Shown here piece after piece: positions 34,351 to 47,095 of a stretch of DNA of 64,000 nucleotides. Source of the stretch: Stenogyne calaminthoides. Lineage: Eukaryota > Streptophyta > Magnoliopsida > Lamiales > Lamiaceae. The DNA lies in contig JBBCBC010000009.1 of the NCBI GenBank assembly GCA_037126765.1, positions 40,811,255 to 40,875,254 on the forward strand, in the 5' to 3' direction. The stretch's first letter is position 1. The number at the start of each line of letters is the position of its first letter. The notes under the pieces were generated by a model, which saw only the letters and a list, made by a program, of their open reading frames with translations, did not search any database and was not told the origin of the DNA. Position numbers and translations under genes: made by a program.

Positions 34351-36922
34351 TGAGGAGGGAGTTTGTTTTGTTGGTTAAAGGGGACTAGTGTCATATGTAC
34401 ATCATCTTTCACGATGCTCACATATTCATCATCAAAACAAACAAATTAACAGATTTGGGACTCAAATTAGTGCATGGAAATTAATTCAGTGAAAAGTGTA
34501 AGGAAAAAGGAAAGGGAAAGGGGTTTCAGATAATATTTGAGAAATCTTGGGAACACAAGAAACAAACTAGTATTTGTATTTGTATATGTAGATAGATAGA
34601 CTGATATCATAGAGGCTGCAGGCAGATAGTGAGTTAATTTCACTGGATTATTAATATTTATTTATGACCCCTACCCCTACCCCTACCCCCCCCCCCCGGA
34701 ATTTCTGCCTCGCATCAAAATTTACCCACCTTCAATAATTTCTCTCTTTTAACAATTTTAAAATATGATTCATTACTACTCTTTGAAGTTGAAGCTGTGC
34801 TTCTAAAATTTAAATTATATAATATGTCAATGCAATGTGCCATTCAAATACATTTTTTAAACATGCAATTTGTGACGTGTCAATATAACACAAATTACAT
34901 GTTTTAATATAAGTAAAATGTCTGTTTAAAAATATATTTGAGTTGCAATATGCACAACACACCTATTCACACTACACATATATTAAGAATCAAAACATGA
35001 TGATCACATCTTTCGCATGACACATTAAAATCTGCATTACGGAACAAATTAATGAGACACATTTGCATGAGACGGCCATAATTTGAGCATTGACGTTTTT
35101 AATATTTTAGGAGGTGTGAGTGTGATTTGTATTAAATTGTATCCCATCTCATGCATGAGACCGTTTTATATAAATTTTTGTTCAAATGAATTAATTTTTT
35201 ATTTTTTTTGACGGACAAATGAATTAATTTTATGTTACCTAGTCATAGTAGAATAGATAAAATTTGCATGCAGTTGTTTACCAACAAAACCAATTTGTAG
35301 GTAAAAAAATTGAAAAGCACTGAAGTCTACACCAACCCTTTTTAGAGAGAGGGAGTTAAGAGGTGTAGGGTTTAAGAAATTGATTATTGATGACAAGACA
35401 AGAAAGAAATGAAACGTGATGTCTGCTTCCTTGCTTCATTAGTCTGCTAATTTACACACACTCACATCCCCTCACCTCAATCTTATCAAACTTCCACAAA
35501 CACACACATGCAACAACCTTCTCAATCCAAATCAATTCATCACTTAAATTGTTCCCCATCTTATATCTTCTCTATTTTCCAAATCAATTTATGACTGCAT
35601 CACCACTCAAATTGTCACCCAAAAAGATTTACCATCTTATATCTTCCTCTTAAACATTTTTACAAAAAGGTAGATCATCCATTTATGAATAACATAATTA
35701 AATGACTGTATAACCATAACTTGAGTAATTACTGTTTTTTTTACAATAAAGATTAAATAAATTGTGTCCAAAGATTTAATCATTTTATCAACTCTGCCAA
35801 AACTCTGCAAAATTAAGTTAAATTTTGGAAAAACTTTATGGTCGATGTTAGATTGAGAAAATATTAAGTTAGTGGTTTTTTTGTTACTTAAATTATTATA
35901 AAATTTATGGTGTGGTTAAAATTTCACCAAATTGCTTCTTTTTTTTTTCCAACTAATCAACTGTTTTTTATACTAAAACAAATGAAATAAATAAATCTTA
36001 CTTCTGATATAATTTGTAATAAAATAATTTAAACCCATGAAAATCATTAATTGCGAATCTTTGAAAATAGAAATCAAGAGGTAAATGTAATCTAATCTTT
36101 TACCAGTCACTGTGACAAAAGCCAAAGCCAAAGCCAACTGCAGACGTTTTCATTTATTGGAGGCCGATCAGAATAGTGCCAGAAAATTTACTACAGTTCC
36201 AGCGAAACTCAAATATTTTTGGACAAATACTGTGAATTTTAATTAAACCTCTTACTAGAACAGTGCTAACTCAGATTTTCCCAATATAATTTTATTTTTT
36301 TTAAGAGAAATGTTTAGTGTAGAAGTTATAAATGGATTTGACCCAATTCCAATTACTATTGGCCGACTCTATATATAACCTATTCCTCGCCATTACAGGG
36401 CCCCAAGAAAAACATATGATGATTCATATTTCCCTTTATATATAAATTTAATATTGGTTGGTGAATTATTAATTATGTGTTCGAATTAAATATTATATAT
36501 TATTTCTAATAATTTGTGTGTGTGATCCACTTTTACAGCGGAAGATATCCAAGAATTGCAGCCTTACTGCTTTAGGAAATGTGGTGTTATTAAAGGGCAC
36601 AGTCTAATTTTTCCTTTGTTGTGAGAATATAGTATACAGATTTATTTTTACTGCCTGAAGTATAATTAAGTTGTACTTCTTTTTTACTGTGGAGGAGACA
36701 CGGTACAGCAGAAGACCGAGTCAAGAATAGTAATTTTTAGGTTGGTTCACTCTTATTTCACTCATAATCATGCATGTAACACACTACCTCTCATCATTTA
36801 ACTTTTAATTAACTTTAAATTGATAAATACCTAGTTTCTTGAATTAATTAAACATTTAGGTTAAATGTCATGTTCGTTTCTGTATATTTGTATGAGATTA
36901 AAAAAAATGAGTACGTCCCTCT

Positions 36923-36955
<33 letters not shown>

Positions 36956-37364
36956 CTCTTGTTAACCTTGCAATTTAAGTATATTTTTTAAGTAAGCAAT
37001 TTTTTTTCACTTAAACATGCACCTCGTTTTAACTGAATTTCAATGTAAACAATTCGCTTATTTCAAAATATATTTAAGTTGCACGGTACATCAAATTCAT
37101 ACTGCTGATAAAATTCAATGTTATCTCCATTGTTATGCAAATAGAATGTTAACAGTTTTATATATTTTTTAAATCAAAGTGGTGACATTTTGTATGCATA
37201 ATAGTAATAGTGTATATGCGCAATAGTGACACCTCATTTACATAATATTAATACTTGAAGATAATGAATCCGGGTCCACATAAATTTTTGCCAATAATAT
37301 TTCACCAAAACTCATCTCTTTTTTTAATTTCTAGTACCTCTCATTCAATCATTTCCATATATAT
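34351..37364. other. MYB upstream intergenic region
   Basis: About 3 kb without a supported gene. Contains a CCCCTA triplet repeat running into a C homopolymer (34673-34698), a MITE copy at about 35045-35190, a T homopolymer (36937-36951) and AT-rich DNA. Confidence 0.5.
35045..35190 (-). mobile_element. MITE with GAGACGGTCTCA-type ends, copy 1
   Basis: Reverse-complement relative of 47096-47219 and 52132-52270. Shared pieces include AAATTTATATA, ACGGTCTCATGCAT, GGATACAATTTAA, ATATTAAA and GGCCGTCTCATGCAA. The GAGACGG segments near the two ends are inverted to each other. Confidence 0.65.
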
Positions 37365-37691
37365 TGAAAGAATTTTGTCTCATTTAAAATTCCGAAATTG
37401 TAAAGATGTGTGAAATTAATTTGTTTATTTAATTATCCTCAAAACTCTCCGTCACTCGTGGGTCGAATCATTATCTCTGCCCCTCACTCGTGGGCCGAAT
37501 CATTGCCTCTGCCCTCTGTGCAGGATGCCCAACGAGTAAACAATTTAAATGGGTAGAGTGTTTTTCACGGGAATCGAACCCAGAATTTGGGCTGAGCCAG
37601 AGGCTCTGATATCATAAAAGAATTTTGTCTCATCTAAAAGTCCAAACTTATAGAGAGATGTGAAATTAATTCATTTATTTAATTTTCCTCG
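37365..37691 (-). mobile_element. TRIM (terminal-repeat retrotransposon in miniature)
   Basis: Two 77-bp direct repeats, 37365-37441 and 37615-37691, both running from (T)AAAGAATTTTGTCTCAT to AATTxTCCTC, enclose 173 bp. The left copy has TG...CA ends. Next to the right copy the minus strand reads TGATATCAGAGCC, close to the tRNA-Met primer site TGGTATCAGAGC, giving minus orientation. The internal part has a duplicated CACTCGTGGGxCGAATCATT. No coding capacity. Confidence 0.82.
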
Positions 37692-37722
<31 letters not shown>

Positions 37723-39912
37723 CACTTAAATTCATTCTAAACTTAGCTTAAAGTTAGGAATTTCATTGCAAATACATGATAAGAAATTAGTGATTTCTGG
37801 TGTCATTGATGATACACCAAACGAAGAGCACTCTAAAGAACGTGATTAATTAATTTGACTAAAAGTATAAGACTATAATTAGAGAATTGAGAGAGTAGCT
37901 AGGTGGTTAAATGAAATTATTAAAAAAAAAAAAAAAAAAAAAGGAAGTGAAGAAAGTGTATAAAAATAGATGATGGGTAGATTGAATTAGTTAGGAGAGA
38001 AGACAAGATTTATTACTCGAAAAAAAAAAGACAAGATTTATGGAGTAGGAGATTACACGGGAGTGCATACGTGCGTGTATGATTTGAGTGTTTTACCAGA
38101 CAAGGACAATCTACTATATGGTCTGCAAATTTTCGGACCATAAAAGACTGATTTTATTATTATTATTATTATCACAGCAAAAAGTTAAAACTTCTCATCA
38201 CTGTGTGCCTGTGTGTTTTTCAGTCCAAAATTTTAAAAAGTTGATCAGTCCCACTCTCAGAGAATATATATACACACACATTATAGTTATACATATGCGT
38301 GAAGTTTTTTGGGGGCTTAAACAAGTGTAATTCTAGGCCATTTCCAACCATAGATTAATTTAGGAGAACTATTTTAGTTTTAATTTGGTATTTCAAGTTT
38401 TAGATGACTCATGTATAAATAAAATTGAGTTTATAACACATAATCCTCATTCAAGTTGATCACAATTTATTTTACATAGAGCCCGTTTGTTATCTTGGAA
38501 AAGAAGAGAAAATAAGGCATAAAAATTCATTTCCTACCATTTAAAATATTTATTATAATTGATACATTTTCCCTTCGGAAGCCCGTACTTTAATTTTTCC
38601 ATTTTGGTTGAATTATTCATACCACATCCTATGTTATATTGCTAAAATAAATGTTTTCTGTATTTTTAATGCTCTTTACATGTTAACTAATGGTAATTTG
38701 TGATACCATTTAATTGATAGGTGAACCTTGAAACTAAAATTTGAAGCTTATAGTTTAAAATAATGTAGTCCAATTATAATTGCTGTTCTTCCAGTCCTAT
38801 CCCATCTCATGTTCCTGCAGGGAGCCGCAAGTGTGAAAGTCTTTTGAAATTTTGATACATATGATTGACTTTAGCAATAATAATTGATGGTAATGAGGTC
38901 ATTCATGGAAGAATATTGGAACTTTATGCTAGGTACATCTAACTATAGAAATATTTAATATATTTGGGAAAAAGAAAATTTCTGCAAAAGATAAAGCTAC
39001 GTATCAATTTTAATCATAACTTCTTAAAATAAATATGTGTATATGTGCATTATATTTAGCATTTCTTTTCATCCATATAAGTTATTTAACATCCGTCATT
39101 TGAATTTTCAATAATACAACATTTAGAATACGTAGTTGTTTACACGAATTCAACAATTATAAGTTAAGCACACAATCAACGGTTCATGGAAAATTATCAC
39201 ATTTTCCCCAAACACATAAATTTATATAACAAATGACAATTTTCAGACATGCACTTTCAATTGTCGCAATTGTCCTCCATCAACATAATAGTTGTTTTTC
39301 AACAGTTGCACACAATCAACGGTTCGATTATCCAGTTCTATTTTTTATATACCATTGATGTTTTACCTCTTTATTTCTAATACATATTCTTTTTTGTTGA
39401 ATATTCTTTTTATTATGGAGCAGGTGATCTCGATTCTCACAATTAGTGATCCATTGATGCTCAATCGGTGTAATGAACAAATAAATTGTACAATTAATTA
39501 ATTGTTGAAATGAATTGTAATAATTAATAAAGGTGGTAGTGTTGTTTGAAAGAAATTAAATAGTGATGATAAAAATGAATGGGAGTGACCCACCATATAT
39601 AAGTAGGACTGGTGGCATGAGATTCTGTTGGGTGTGTTTCCTTGGAACTACATGCCTATAAATTTTGCATGATGGTTACATCTCCATCTTGCTTCTAGGG
39701 TTCCACCTTCAATAAACATTATTTCACTATACGACAAATTCATACCAGTTATAAACATCATGAGACAGATAGAGAGATGATGAGAGAGAATTTGGTATAC
39801 ATCATTACATAATTAATTCTAGTACAAGTATCAAGTTAGATATGAAGCATGAAAATCAGTTAAATTTGTAAAAGGATGCAGAACCAAGTGGGTAAAGGTT
39901 GTTGCCACGCTT
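37692..39912. other. AT-rich intergenic region
   Basis: No gene. Contains TA repeats (37692-37715), an A homopolymer (37921-37942) and a TTA repeat (38153-38172). A possible decayed MITE start (GAGCCCGTTTGTTATCTTGG) is at 38480. Frames of 60-80 codons have no motif. Confidence 0.45.
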
Positions 39913-40031
39913 AGGGTGTGTTTTGAAACACTTAAAACAGTTTACAGAAGCACTTATTTTCAAAAGTTATGAGAGAAAGCTTTAAAAATAAGTGCTTCTG
40001 GAAGCTGTTTTAAGTGTTTCAAAACACACCC
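39913..40031. mobile_element. Tourist (PIF/Harbinger) MITE, 119 bp
   Basis: Near-perfect hairpin: GGGTGTGTTTTGAAACACTT at the left pairs with its reverse complement at the right, with arms of about 50 bp. TTA duplications flank it (39910-39912, 40032-40034). A related but decayed copy lies at 46872-46952. Confidence 0.88.
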
Positions 40032-42694
40032 TTAAATTGAATAAACCAATTAGCCCCAATGTTATTAATACCAAAATGGGGTTTCAAATATTATTCAGCA
40101 CTTATGTAGTTATGTTACCACATCATTGGAACACATCAATCTATTACTACGTCTTCATGAACATATATATATTTCGTTTCTTGTTATCTTGTTCATGTTA
40201 ATTATTATATGTTTCAACGACAAACAACCACCCATTGTTCATATTGTATGAGTAGTATTATTAATTAGTTAAATGTGACGAGGAATCATGTGACTGAATA
40301 ATATTGCACCAATAATGGTGCAAAAAGAATATGAGGATAAAAAACCATTAAATGTTTGGTCAAGAATTCCTGCAATATATATCCTCATAAATTAAACTTC
40401 ATCATTGTCCTTTTTATTGATTTCATATGTATATTTGCGTATGTAGTTGAAAAAAGAGGTAATAGGAGGAGATGCACATTAAATTTTCACACACTAATTT
40501 GAGCATGTATAAACAGTTCAAAAACAGTAACCAGGAAAACCTCGTTAGGACAAAAACAGAAAATCACCAAGGAAAAAACTGTGATATACTGTTTAGGCTA
40601 AATTTGTTGGTGATTGGTTAATTGGTGCTAAAAAAAGTATTAAAATAAATAAATATCAAAGGACATTTCTCATTTAATGTCCTTGCCCGTTTTCCAACTA
40701 CCACATCTTTTACTACGATATGCATGTATGAATGTACATTTTATGTTCCATTTTTTCAAATTTTATTTTATATTTTTATAATATTATATTTTTTTCAAGA
40801 AGTAAATATGAGCGTACAACAGAAGCACAATTTTCTCGACGGTGTCGGGTAGTCTTTAGGGGCAGCCGACATAGTGTACAAATAATGGTTGTCCGTAATT
40901 GTAAACAACCGAAAATAGGACACTTCATAATTACAAACCTCCACAAAAGTATCCAAACAAAGTAAAAAAAAAAAATAGTGAAAGAGATTTTGATTTAACA
41001 TGGCATGATGTTCAAAATTAGTAAAATTCAAGAAATGGAGTTTTCCAAATCTTGAACAATTTTATAATCTGTATCTAGTAACAGAGTAGCAATCTATATT
41101 GATCAGGTTGATTCACGAATTACAAGAATAATAGAGTAAGATTTAGAATTAAATGATGTTTAAAAAGTGTCAGATTGTTAATGTGAGGATTGATTGCATC
41201 ATCTTTCAGAGGGTCAGGATAAAAAAAGGAAGAGGGTTAACTGAATTAAGGGATTGTCCTTTGTTAGAAGTGGAGGGACAGATATTAAGCACCAATTTCA
41301 GCATTCGTACAATTCATATTAATACTCCCAATGCACAGAAAGGCTACTACTGACTCTCTAGCTTCTGATCTAGCCAATGCCTTCTGATTTAATTAATCAA
41401 CTTTGACTGCATTTTTTCTGGATCCCAGATGAGCATTCATAAATATATACTTGTCATTCATACATATATATGTATAGAGAGAGATGTGATTCAACTTTGG
41501 AATTTCCCATACGGTCATTGATGTTTGTCAGCAAATTTTTGAAACAATCCCCTTTTTCCAGGTCTTTATTGAAGGACAAATTTGGCTTCTATCAGTTCCC
41601 CTTTTACTCAATAAAAATTTACTGCTATCATATTCAGGTATCCTACAGTAACACCGAGTATATGTATTCTTTGTTCACGTATACACACTGTGTGGGTGTA
41701 TATTGTTAAAATACTTTGTTGTTCCTTAGATACCAAAGAGTAGCAAGAGGGAGAGTATCAGAACAACATTCTCAACAATAAAGCAATAATCTATTAAGCT
41801 AAAAAAAAGAACAGAAAAAAAGACTATAGTTCTATTCCTCACCACCCCTATTATTCCAATTAATTAATTAAACAGGTCGAACTTTAGAAAAAGGAGAATA
41901 TCAGCATACCGTTTTAAAGGATCCAATAATTGCTTGCATCAATTGATGACAGGGTGCAGCTAAAATCTGCAACACTCAACCTAAACTTTTTAAATTAGCC
42001 ATGCAATTATTGAAGCTGTTAACTTATGACAAGTTATTAGTTTCTATATTCTGCAGAAATAAAAGAGCAGATTGATCAACTTTATCAACAATTAAGAAAG
42101 AAACAAGTAATTAATGCACTTAGTATTTGATAGAGAGTTTAAAGCATAATTAACTTTCCTTTGAAACGGGATTTGTGAGCCATTAGTAGAATCAGTCATG
42201 ATTCAAGAAATTGTGATAACCGCAGACTGTATTCATTCTTCCAACTTAAGCCGGAGGCCTTTAGTTGTTCTCCTTTTCTTTCCTTTCTTATGGTGACAAA
42301 ATTCTCTTTAAATTTGGATAAGATAAATTTTTTTCTTATGTTGGGGATGGATTCAGCAACCTAATCAATTTTTTTCTGGATAAACAAAGTTAATATGGTC
42401 CCAGTTCAGCATCCTATATTGCAACTATATATGTTCTATCCAAACATTGATAAGAATGCTTGACCGCTTTCACTTGTTGTTATAGAAATGATTCTCGTGT
42501 GATAAGAGCCAAAGGATATAGTAACAAAACAAAACTAATCCAAAATCACATAGTTCCAAACTCCCAATTTATTCATAGAATAAACATAAATGATAACATA
42601 AATTAACTAAATAATTTACCACTGTTAACACACCGTGAGCCATAAAAATTAAAAAAACTACTTTTTTTATTAAAAAAAAATAGCAATTCCATGT
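40032..42694. other. AT-rich intergenic region
   Basis: About 2.7 kb. No gene, RNA or transposon end is supported. Open frames at 40732-41031, 41153-41353 and 41470-41709 have no recognisable domain and no splice-compatible partners. Confidence 0.45.
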
Positions 42695-42915
42695 CTAAGC
42701 AGTCCAACTATTACCCCAAGCAATGATATGGAGTACAAATGTAATCAAGGGAAACTTACGTAAATTTACAAAGGATTCACCTCCATGGCTCAATTATCCG
42801 CCAACGCTTCTCCTCTATTAAACAAGCATTAAGCACCATCAATAACCTTCAACATATCCAACAACGGCCCTGAAAATCCATGCAAGAATGAATGCCAAGG
42901 ACAAGGTTTAATCTG
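42695..42915 (-). pseudogene. Decayed 3'-end fragment of an mTERF paralogue
   Basis: Aligns with the 3' end of the mTERF gene at 44009-44842 at DNA level (for example AACCTTCAACATA, ACTTACGTAAAxTTACAA) and in translation: minus-strand GPLLDMLKVID corresponds to MPLSAMLKVSD of the intact gene, preceded by an IKPCPWHSFLHGF segment aligned with IKHRHRLLMELGL. A stop follows soon after. Only about 35 C-terminal codons plus 3' flank remain. It lies 1.1 kb downstream of the intact gene in the same orientation, so it is the remnant of a tandem duplicate. Confidence 0.75.
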
Positions 42916-44008
42916 ATATAATCCATTAGTCTTATTATGATGTTAGGGTTAGGCAGTATCCTAATTTGATACTTTCACCTAGGGTTAGGGTTAGGGTTAA
43001 GGTTAGTTGAGAACTGATTTGGATTTGATCGGCTTTAAGCATGGGCAGTTTTGCTTCTGCAATTCTGTAAACTCTGTTTTCATTAATTGATTTCTTTTAG
43101 TTTTACTTGAGTGCATCCGGCATCCCTTCACTCCATCATAATCATCCTCTCCAAAGTAAATGACACATATTGAGGAACTACCTCATATTTACCTACAAAC
43201 TCCCATCTTTTCCCTTCACGAGTGCTCCAAATTTGGGTTCTAACTGTTATCCATACTAAACGTTATCAAACCAGCATCCTCCCTCAAGACCCTATTCCTC
43301 ACTAGATCAAACTCCACGCCCAACCCTAAAACTCTAAAACCCAAAAAAAAAGACTTCATCTTTCTTATACACTTGCATGCTTATTCTATTAGCTAAGTTT
43401 GATTATTAAGACCCTCCTTTTAAATAGAGCCAGAAATTTGACCCAGAGGACGTAGAGGGATATAATTAGATTAAGTGTGAGTGCCCCACATTGGTGCATG
43501 CTCACTGTCTTTGCCTAGGTCGAGGCTAATAATAATCAAGTAGCCCCTCGACATATGACATCCTCTTTCATTTTTCAGGGTGGTGGTTAACAAAGATAAC
43601 ATGATCTACTTGAAACTCTTGTTCATATGTACCATGATTAACTTGTGCAAGTACAATGCACGTTCTGAGAGAAAATCTTTCTATCTTCTCATTAACTTGT
43701 GCAAGTAGAATGTTAACTCTTAAATGAAGAAGGCCTGAAGATGATGATTCATCTTAACTAAATGAATATGAGCTAAGTTCAATTGTGACAACTAACAGGG
43801 AACACCATCCTTTAACAGCTCTATATGTTGTATCCAATAAGAAAAGACAACACTAGATTCCATAACAAACCAAAAAATCTCGTGTCACATTAAAAAAACT
43901 CCGCAATTTGATAAAGAAAGTACAATTCTATAAGTCTAATAATTTACAAATTCATGTATAGCATTCCAAATATTACCTCCAAGTTTAAGCAAGGGCAACT
44001 TACATAAA
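42916..44008. other. mTERF downstream region with telomere-like repeats
   Basis: No gene. 42980-43004 holds three TTAGGG-like units (AGGGTTAGGGTTAGGGTTAAGG), with another GTTAGGGTTAGG near 42944. These are too short to be a former telomere. Confidence 0.5.
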
Positions 44009-44842
44009 CTACAATGGCCTCCCCACCACCATCTGCAATCTCTTCTCGAATTCTCCATCACTAACCTTCAACATAGCCGACAATGGCATTGACAATCCAA
44101 GCTCCATCAACAGCCTATGCCGATGCTTAATCTTCCTTTCCAAACTATACGAAAAATACTGCGGGAACCTCTTGATTTCCTCCAAATCCCCATTCATTTC
44201 ATTCAAGAAATACTCCATCTTCGGCCTGTAATTATTCTCCACGCTAAATGTCAACAACCCCGGCGACCTCAACACCATGATCCTCACTTCATCATACATA
44301 AACCCTAACCCCATCAAATACTCAATCTTCGGGATCAAAGTAGACTCAACGCTCGAAACCAACAACAATGCCGTGTGCGATGTTATTTTATTCGGGCCCG
44401 TAAAGCCCAATTGAGTGAGAAACTCAAGCGCGGGCTTCAATTGGGTTTCAAGGTCGGAAACGAGAATCCGGGGGTATATGTCTTCATAAGGGTCGGAGGT
44501 GAGAAGCTTGGGATACATGTCGATGATTCGGCCGATAGCGGAGAGTTCGATGCCCATCGATAATAGGCAATTGGTGATTGAGTGGAGGCTTGAGAGAGGG
44601 GCAGAGCGGAGATTTGGGTTCTTGTGGAGGGCTTTTTCGGGATGTACTCTCAGGGATTGGAGGTAGAGTATCTTCCGGCGGAACTGTAGGCCGGAGTCTG
44701 CGGCGGTAATGGTGTTGGGGATGAAGGGTTTGAGGGTATTTTCGGGTTTTCGTGAGGGGGGAATTTGCAGTCTGAGGATCATCTCTGCAGAATCAAGCTT
44801 GAGAAATTTGTTTGACCAAATTACCCTTGAGGGATAATGCAT
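44009..44842 (-). CDS. MTERF: mTERF-domain protein, probably chloroplast or mitochondrial
   Basis: Intronless, 277 residues. Repeated helical mTERF motifs are visible: IGRIIDMYPKLLTSDP, LEFLTQLGF, IEYLMGLGF, VRIMVLRSPGLLTFSVE, MEYFLNEM and the terminal FPQYFSYSLERKIKHRH. The Leu/Pro pattern (xxPxLL) is diagnostic. Plant mTERFs bind organellar nucleic acid and act in transcription termination or RNA maturation. The N-terminus is rich in Arg, Ser and Pro with few acids, fitting a transit peptide. Two starts are possible, 44842 and the in-frame Met at 44782 (MILRLQIPPS); the second begins a more typical transit peptide. A MULE ends 67 bp upstream of the first ATG. Confidence 0.9.
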   Translation of the reverse strand: MHYPSRVIWSNKFLKLDSAEMILRLQIPPSRKPENTLKPFIPNTITAADSGLQFRRKILYLQSLRVHPEKALHKNPNLRSAPLSSLHSITNCLLSMGIELSAIGRIIDMYPKLLTSDPYEDIYPRILVSDLETQLKPALEFLTQLGFTGPNKITSHTALLLVSSVESTLIPKIEYLMGLGFMYDEVRIMVLRSPGLLTFSVENNYRPKMEYFLNEMNGDLEEIKRFPQYFSYSLERKIKHRHRLLMELGLSMPLSAMLKVSDGEFEKRLQMVVGRPL

Positions 44843-44909
44843 GTCGCGTTATCTCGTTGGACTTGCAGATATTTTAGGCCCAACATAGTAGCTAATGGGT
44901 TTATCTGCC

Positions 44910-45679
44910 GGGTACGGTTATTAACACCCCCATGATTAGTAACTACACCCACTTAATTACTAAACTGCCAAATATACTCTTTCACTTATTTTTTTTTCAC
45001 TGTTTCTCCACAGTTAATCACATAACTCCCATCGCCACCATCTGCATTAATTGTTCTTTTTTTTTGCTCAGTAAAATGGTACTCCATAATTGTGTCAAAA
45101 TATAGCAAGCTTATACAATCAGTGCAACATTAGGAAACTACATTAGTAGAAATATGCCGCCCTCTTTGTCATTGTCACAGGGTCGCAGCATTTCCGTTAT
45201 GGGGCCGCCATTTACTTCCACATTTAAAAATCCAAATGAACTCACATTGAAAAAATCTATCCCTTATTTTGGCTGTGCAAGAACACGAATGTCTCTGGGA
45301 AAAAAAAATCTTTAAAGGCTTCTATAAGAACACCATTTCGGAGTAAAAATCTGTTCAGATCCAAATATGAGAAATAAACATAATTTAATAACAAAAACCA
45401 TATTGTTCTAACACAAAAGAAAAACAGAGAGAGAGAACAGAGATTTCTGCAGACTGCAACAGTGTAGAAGAACGCAAAAAATAATCAATTTGGGGTGCGA
45501 GGGCGACGCGGGGTGGTGGCGGCGCTCGGAGGATGTTTGCGGCGAACTGGGAATACAACAGAGGGGAACGGTAAAAATGAAAGAGAAGAAATTAGGGTTT
45601 TATGAGAAAGGACATATTTGGTAGTTTAATAATTAAGTGGGTGTAGTTACTAATTATGGGGGTGTTAATAACCATACCC
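44910..45679. mobile_element. MULE-type element adjacent to the mTERF promoter, 770 bp
   Basis: Terminal inverted repeats of about 65 bp with about four mismatches: the left begins GGGTACGGTTATTAACACCC and the right, inverted, GGGTATGGTTATTAACACCC. Flanks TTATCTGCC (44901-44909) and TTATCTTCC (45680-45688) form a 9-bp duplication with one mismatch, the Mutator size. The interior has a GC-rich patch (45495-45560, GGGTGGTGGCGGCGCTC) of possible captured sequence and no transposase. Confidence 0.85.
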
Positions 45680-46421
45680 TTATCTTCCATAGGCTGCGCC
45701 AAATTTAAGCCCATAAATTTAGCCTGATGTGGCCCATATCGTAAACTAGGCTTGGCCCGTTCTAAAGCCTGCTGAATGATCACATCACAACACTATATAT
45801 ACATGAAAGTATTGTATTGACTTGTAAATCTTTTTTATTTCTTTTAAGCAGTTCCCAAAAATCAAACATCTGCTGCAAAAAAAAAATAAAAAAAATCTAT
45901 ATTATATTCTCAGTTGAAATCAATTATGTATATGAAACCATACACTCTTAAAAAATTCTTTAACCTTGGGATTTCCATTGCACAATTGCGCTTAATGGTA
46001 CAAGAAATGATCGTAGATTGGAGAAAAATGAAATGACCGAGGGGTAAAAGGAAATGATCAAAGAATTTTTAATCAGGTATCTTCTAACGTTTTATCTCGT
46101 AAAAAAATAAATTTTGAGTTATATTATGTCACAATTTTTATTTATATATGTAGTGCAGATTTTAATATAGAATCTTATTTTATATTTATATAAAATCTAA
46201 TTTTGATGTGAAGTTGTTGATGCTTTTCAATCCATCCAACACAAATTATTAAGAGTAACACTCCCTATAAATCATGTCTGATAATTTTTTTGTTAAATAG
46301 TATATTTTTTTTATATATAACATTAATACTAATAAAATAGGGTTCACCTGGACTGAAGTGCACCCCAGTTTGTAGTATCAATTATTAATATTTTGTATTA
46401 AAAATAACTCCAAATTAAATA
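45680..46421. other. AT-rich intergenic DNA
   Basis: No gene. GCxxAAATTTAAGCCCATAA near 45700 and AT-rich tracts. GGTTCACCTGGACTGAAGTGCA at about 46341 partly resembles the end of the element at 51901-52377. Confidence 0.4.
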
Positions 46422-46700
46422 CTCTCCGTTCTACTCTAAGTTTCTCCCTTTCCCTTTTTATCCATCTCACAATAATTTTCATGTTTCTATAAATAGAAAA
46501 AGTAATTCCACTATCCATAATTTTTATTTTTACTTTTCACACAATATTACAAAGAATGTCACCCACTACTCCATTCATTACTCCACATACTTTTTTTCTC
46601 TCTCAATACCCACAACTACTCTTCATTTTTATTATTTTATTATTATCACTTAAACAAAATAACAAAAAGAAATAAAACACTTATGCCGAAACGGAAGGAG
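46422..46700. mobile_element. Stowaway-like MITE
   Basis: TA on both sides (46420-46421, 46701-46702). Ends CTCTCCGTTCTACTC and, inverted, CTCCTTCCGTTTCGGC match the Stowaway consensus loosely. AT-rich and non-coding. Confidence 0.6.
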
Positions 46701-46871
46701 TAGTGAATACCATATCAAAATCATAAATTGGAGTTCTGTACTTAGGTATGGTGTTGGACATAGGAAGTTGGTGTGCGAGATGAAAGACTCACGGGGCTCG
46801 AGACTCCAGAGATGGGTCAACCTCATCACCTTTCACACATACATCAGCCCACTATTCAATTCAAGACTAAA

Positions 46872-46952
46872 AGCGTGTTTTAAAACAATTTTTTGAAGTA
46901 TTATTTTCAAAATAATATTTTTGAAAGCTGTTTTAAGTATTTCAAAACACTG
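46872..46952. mobile_element. Decayed Tourist MITE related to 39913-40031
   Basis: Retains GTGTTTTAAAACA...TATTTTCAAAATAATA...GAAAGCTGTTTTAAGTATTTCAAAACAC, matching the 119-bp Tourist element with substitutions and deletions. Confidence 0.6.
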
Positions 46953-47095
46953 TCATACGCCTCCAGTCAAAATTACCTCAGTTTTCTTCATTTGACTTTT
47001 TCTCTAATTAATTGATTTTAGTTATTCTCCACCAACTTATGTGTTTCCTTTAACCATTCTCAATTGCGACTAAAACAGGCATTTTATTGAAAAAT

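Noticed and set aside
37540..37612. tRNA-like GGGAATCGAACCC sequence
   Set aside because: It is internal to the TRIM and adjoins its primer-binding site; no complete tRNA fold.
39992..40201. 69-codon frame overlapping the Tourist MITE
   Set aside because: Starts within the MITE hairpin and continues into AT-rich DNA with no motif.
42980..43004. Interstitial telomere
   Set aside because: Only three TTAGGG-like units, not the plant TTTAGGG, with no subtelomeric context; probably chance or a short slippage product.
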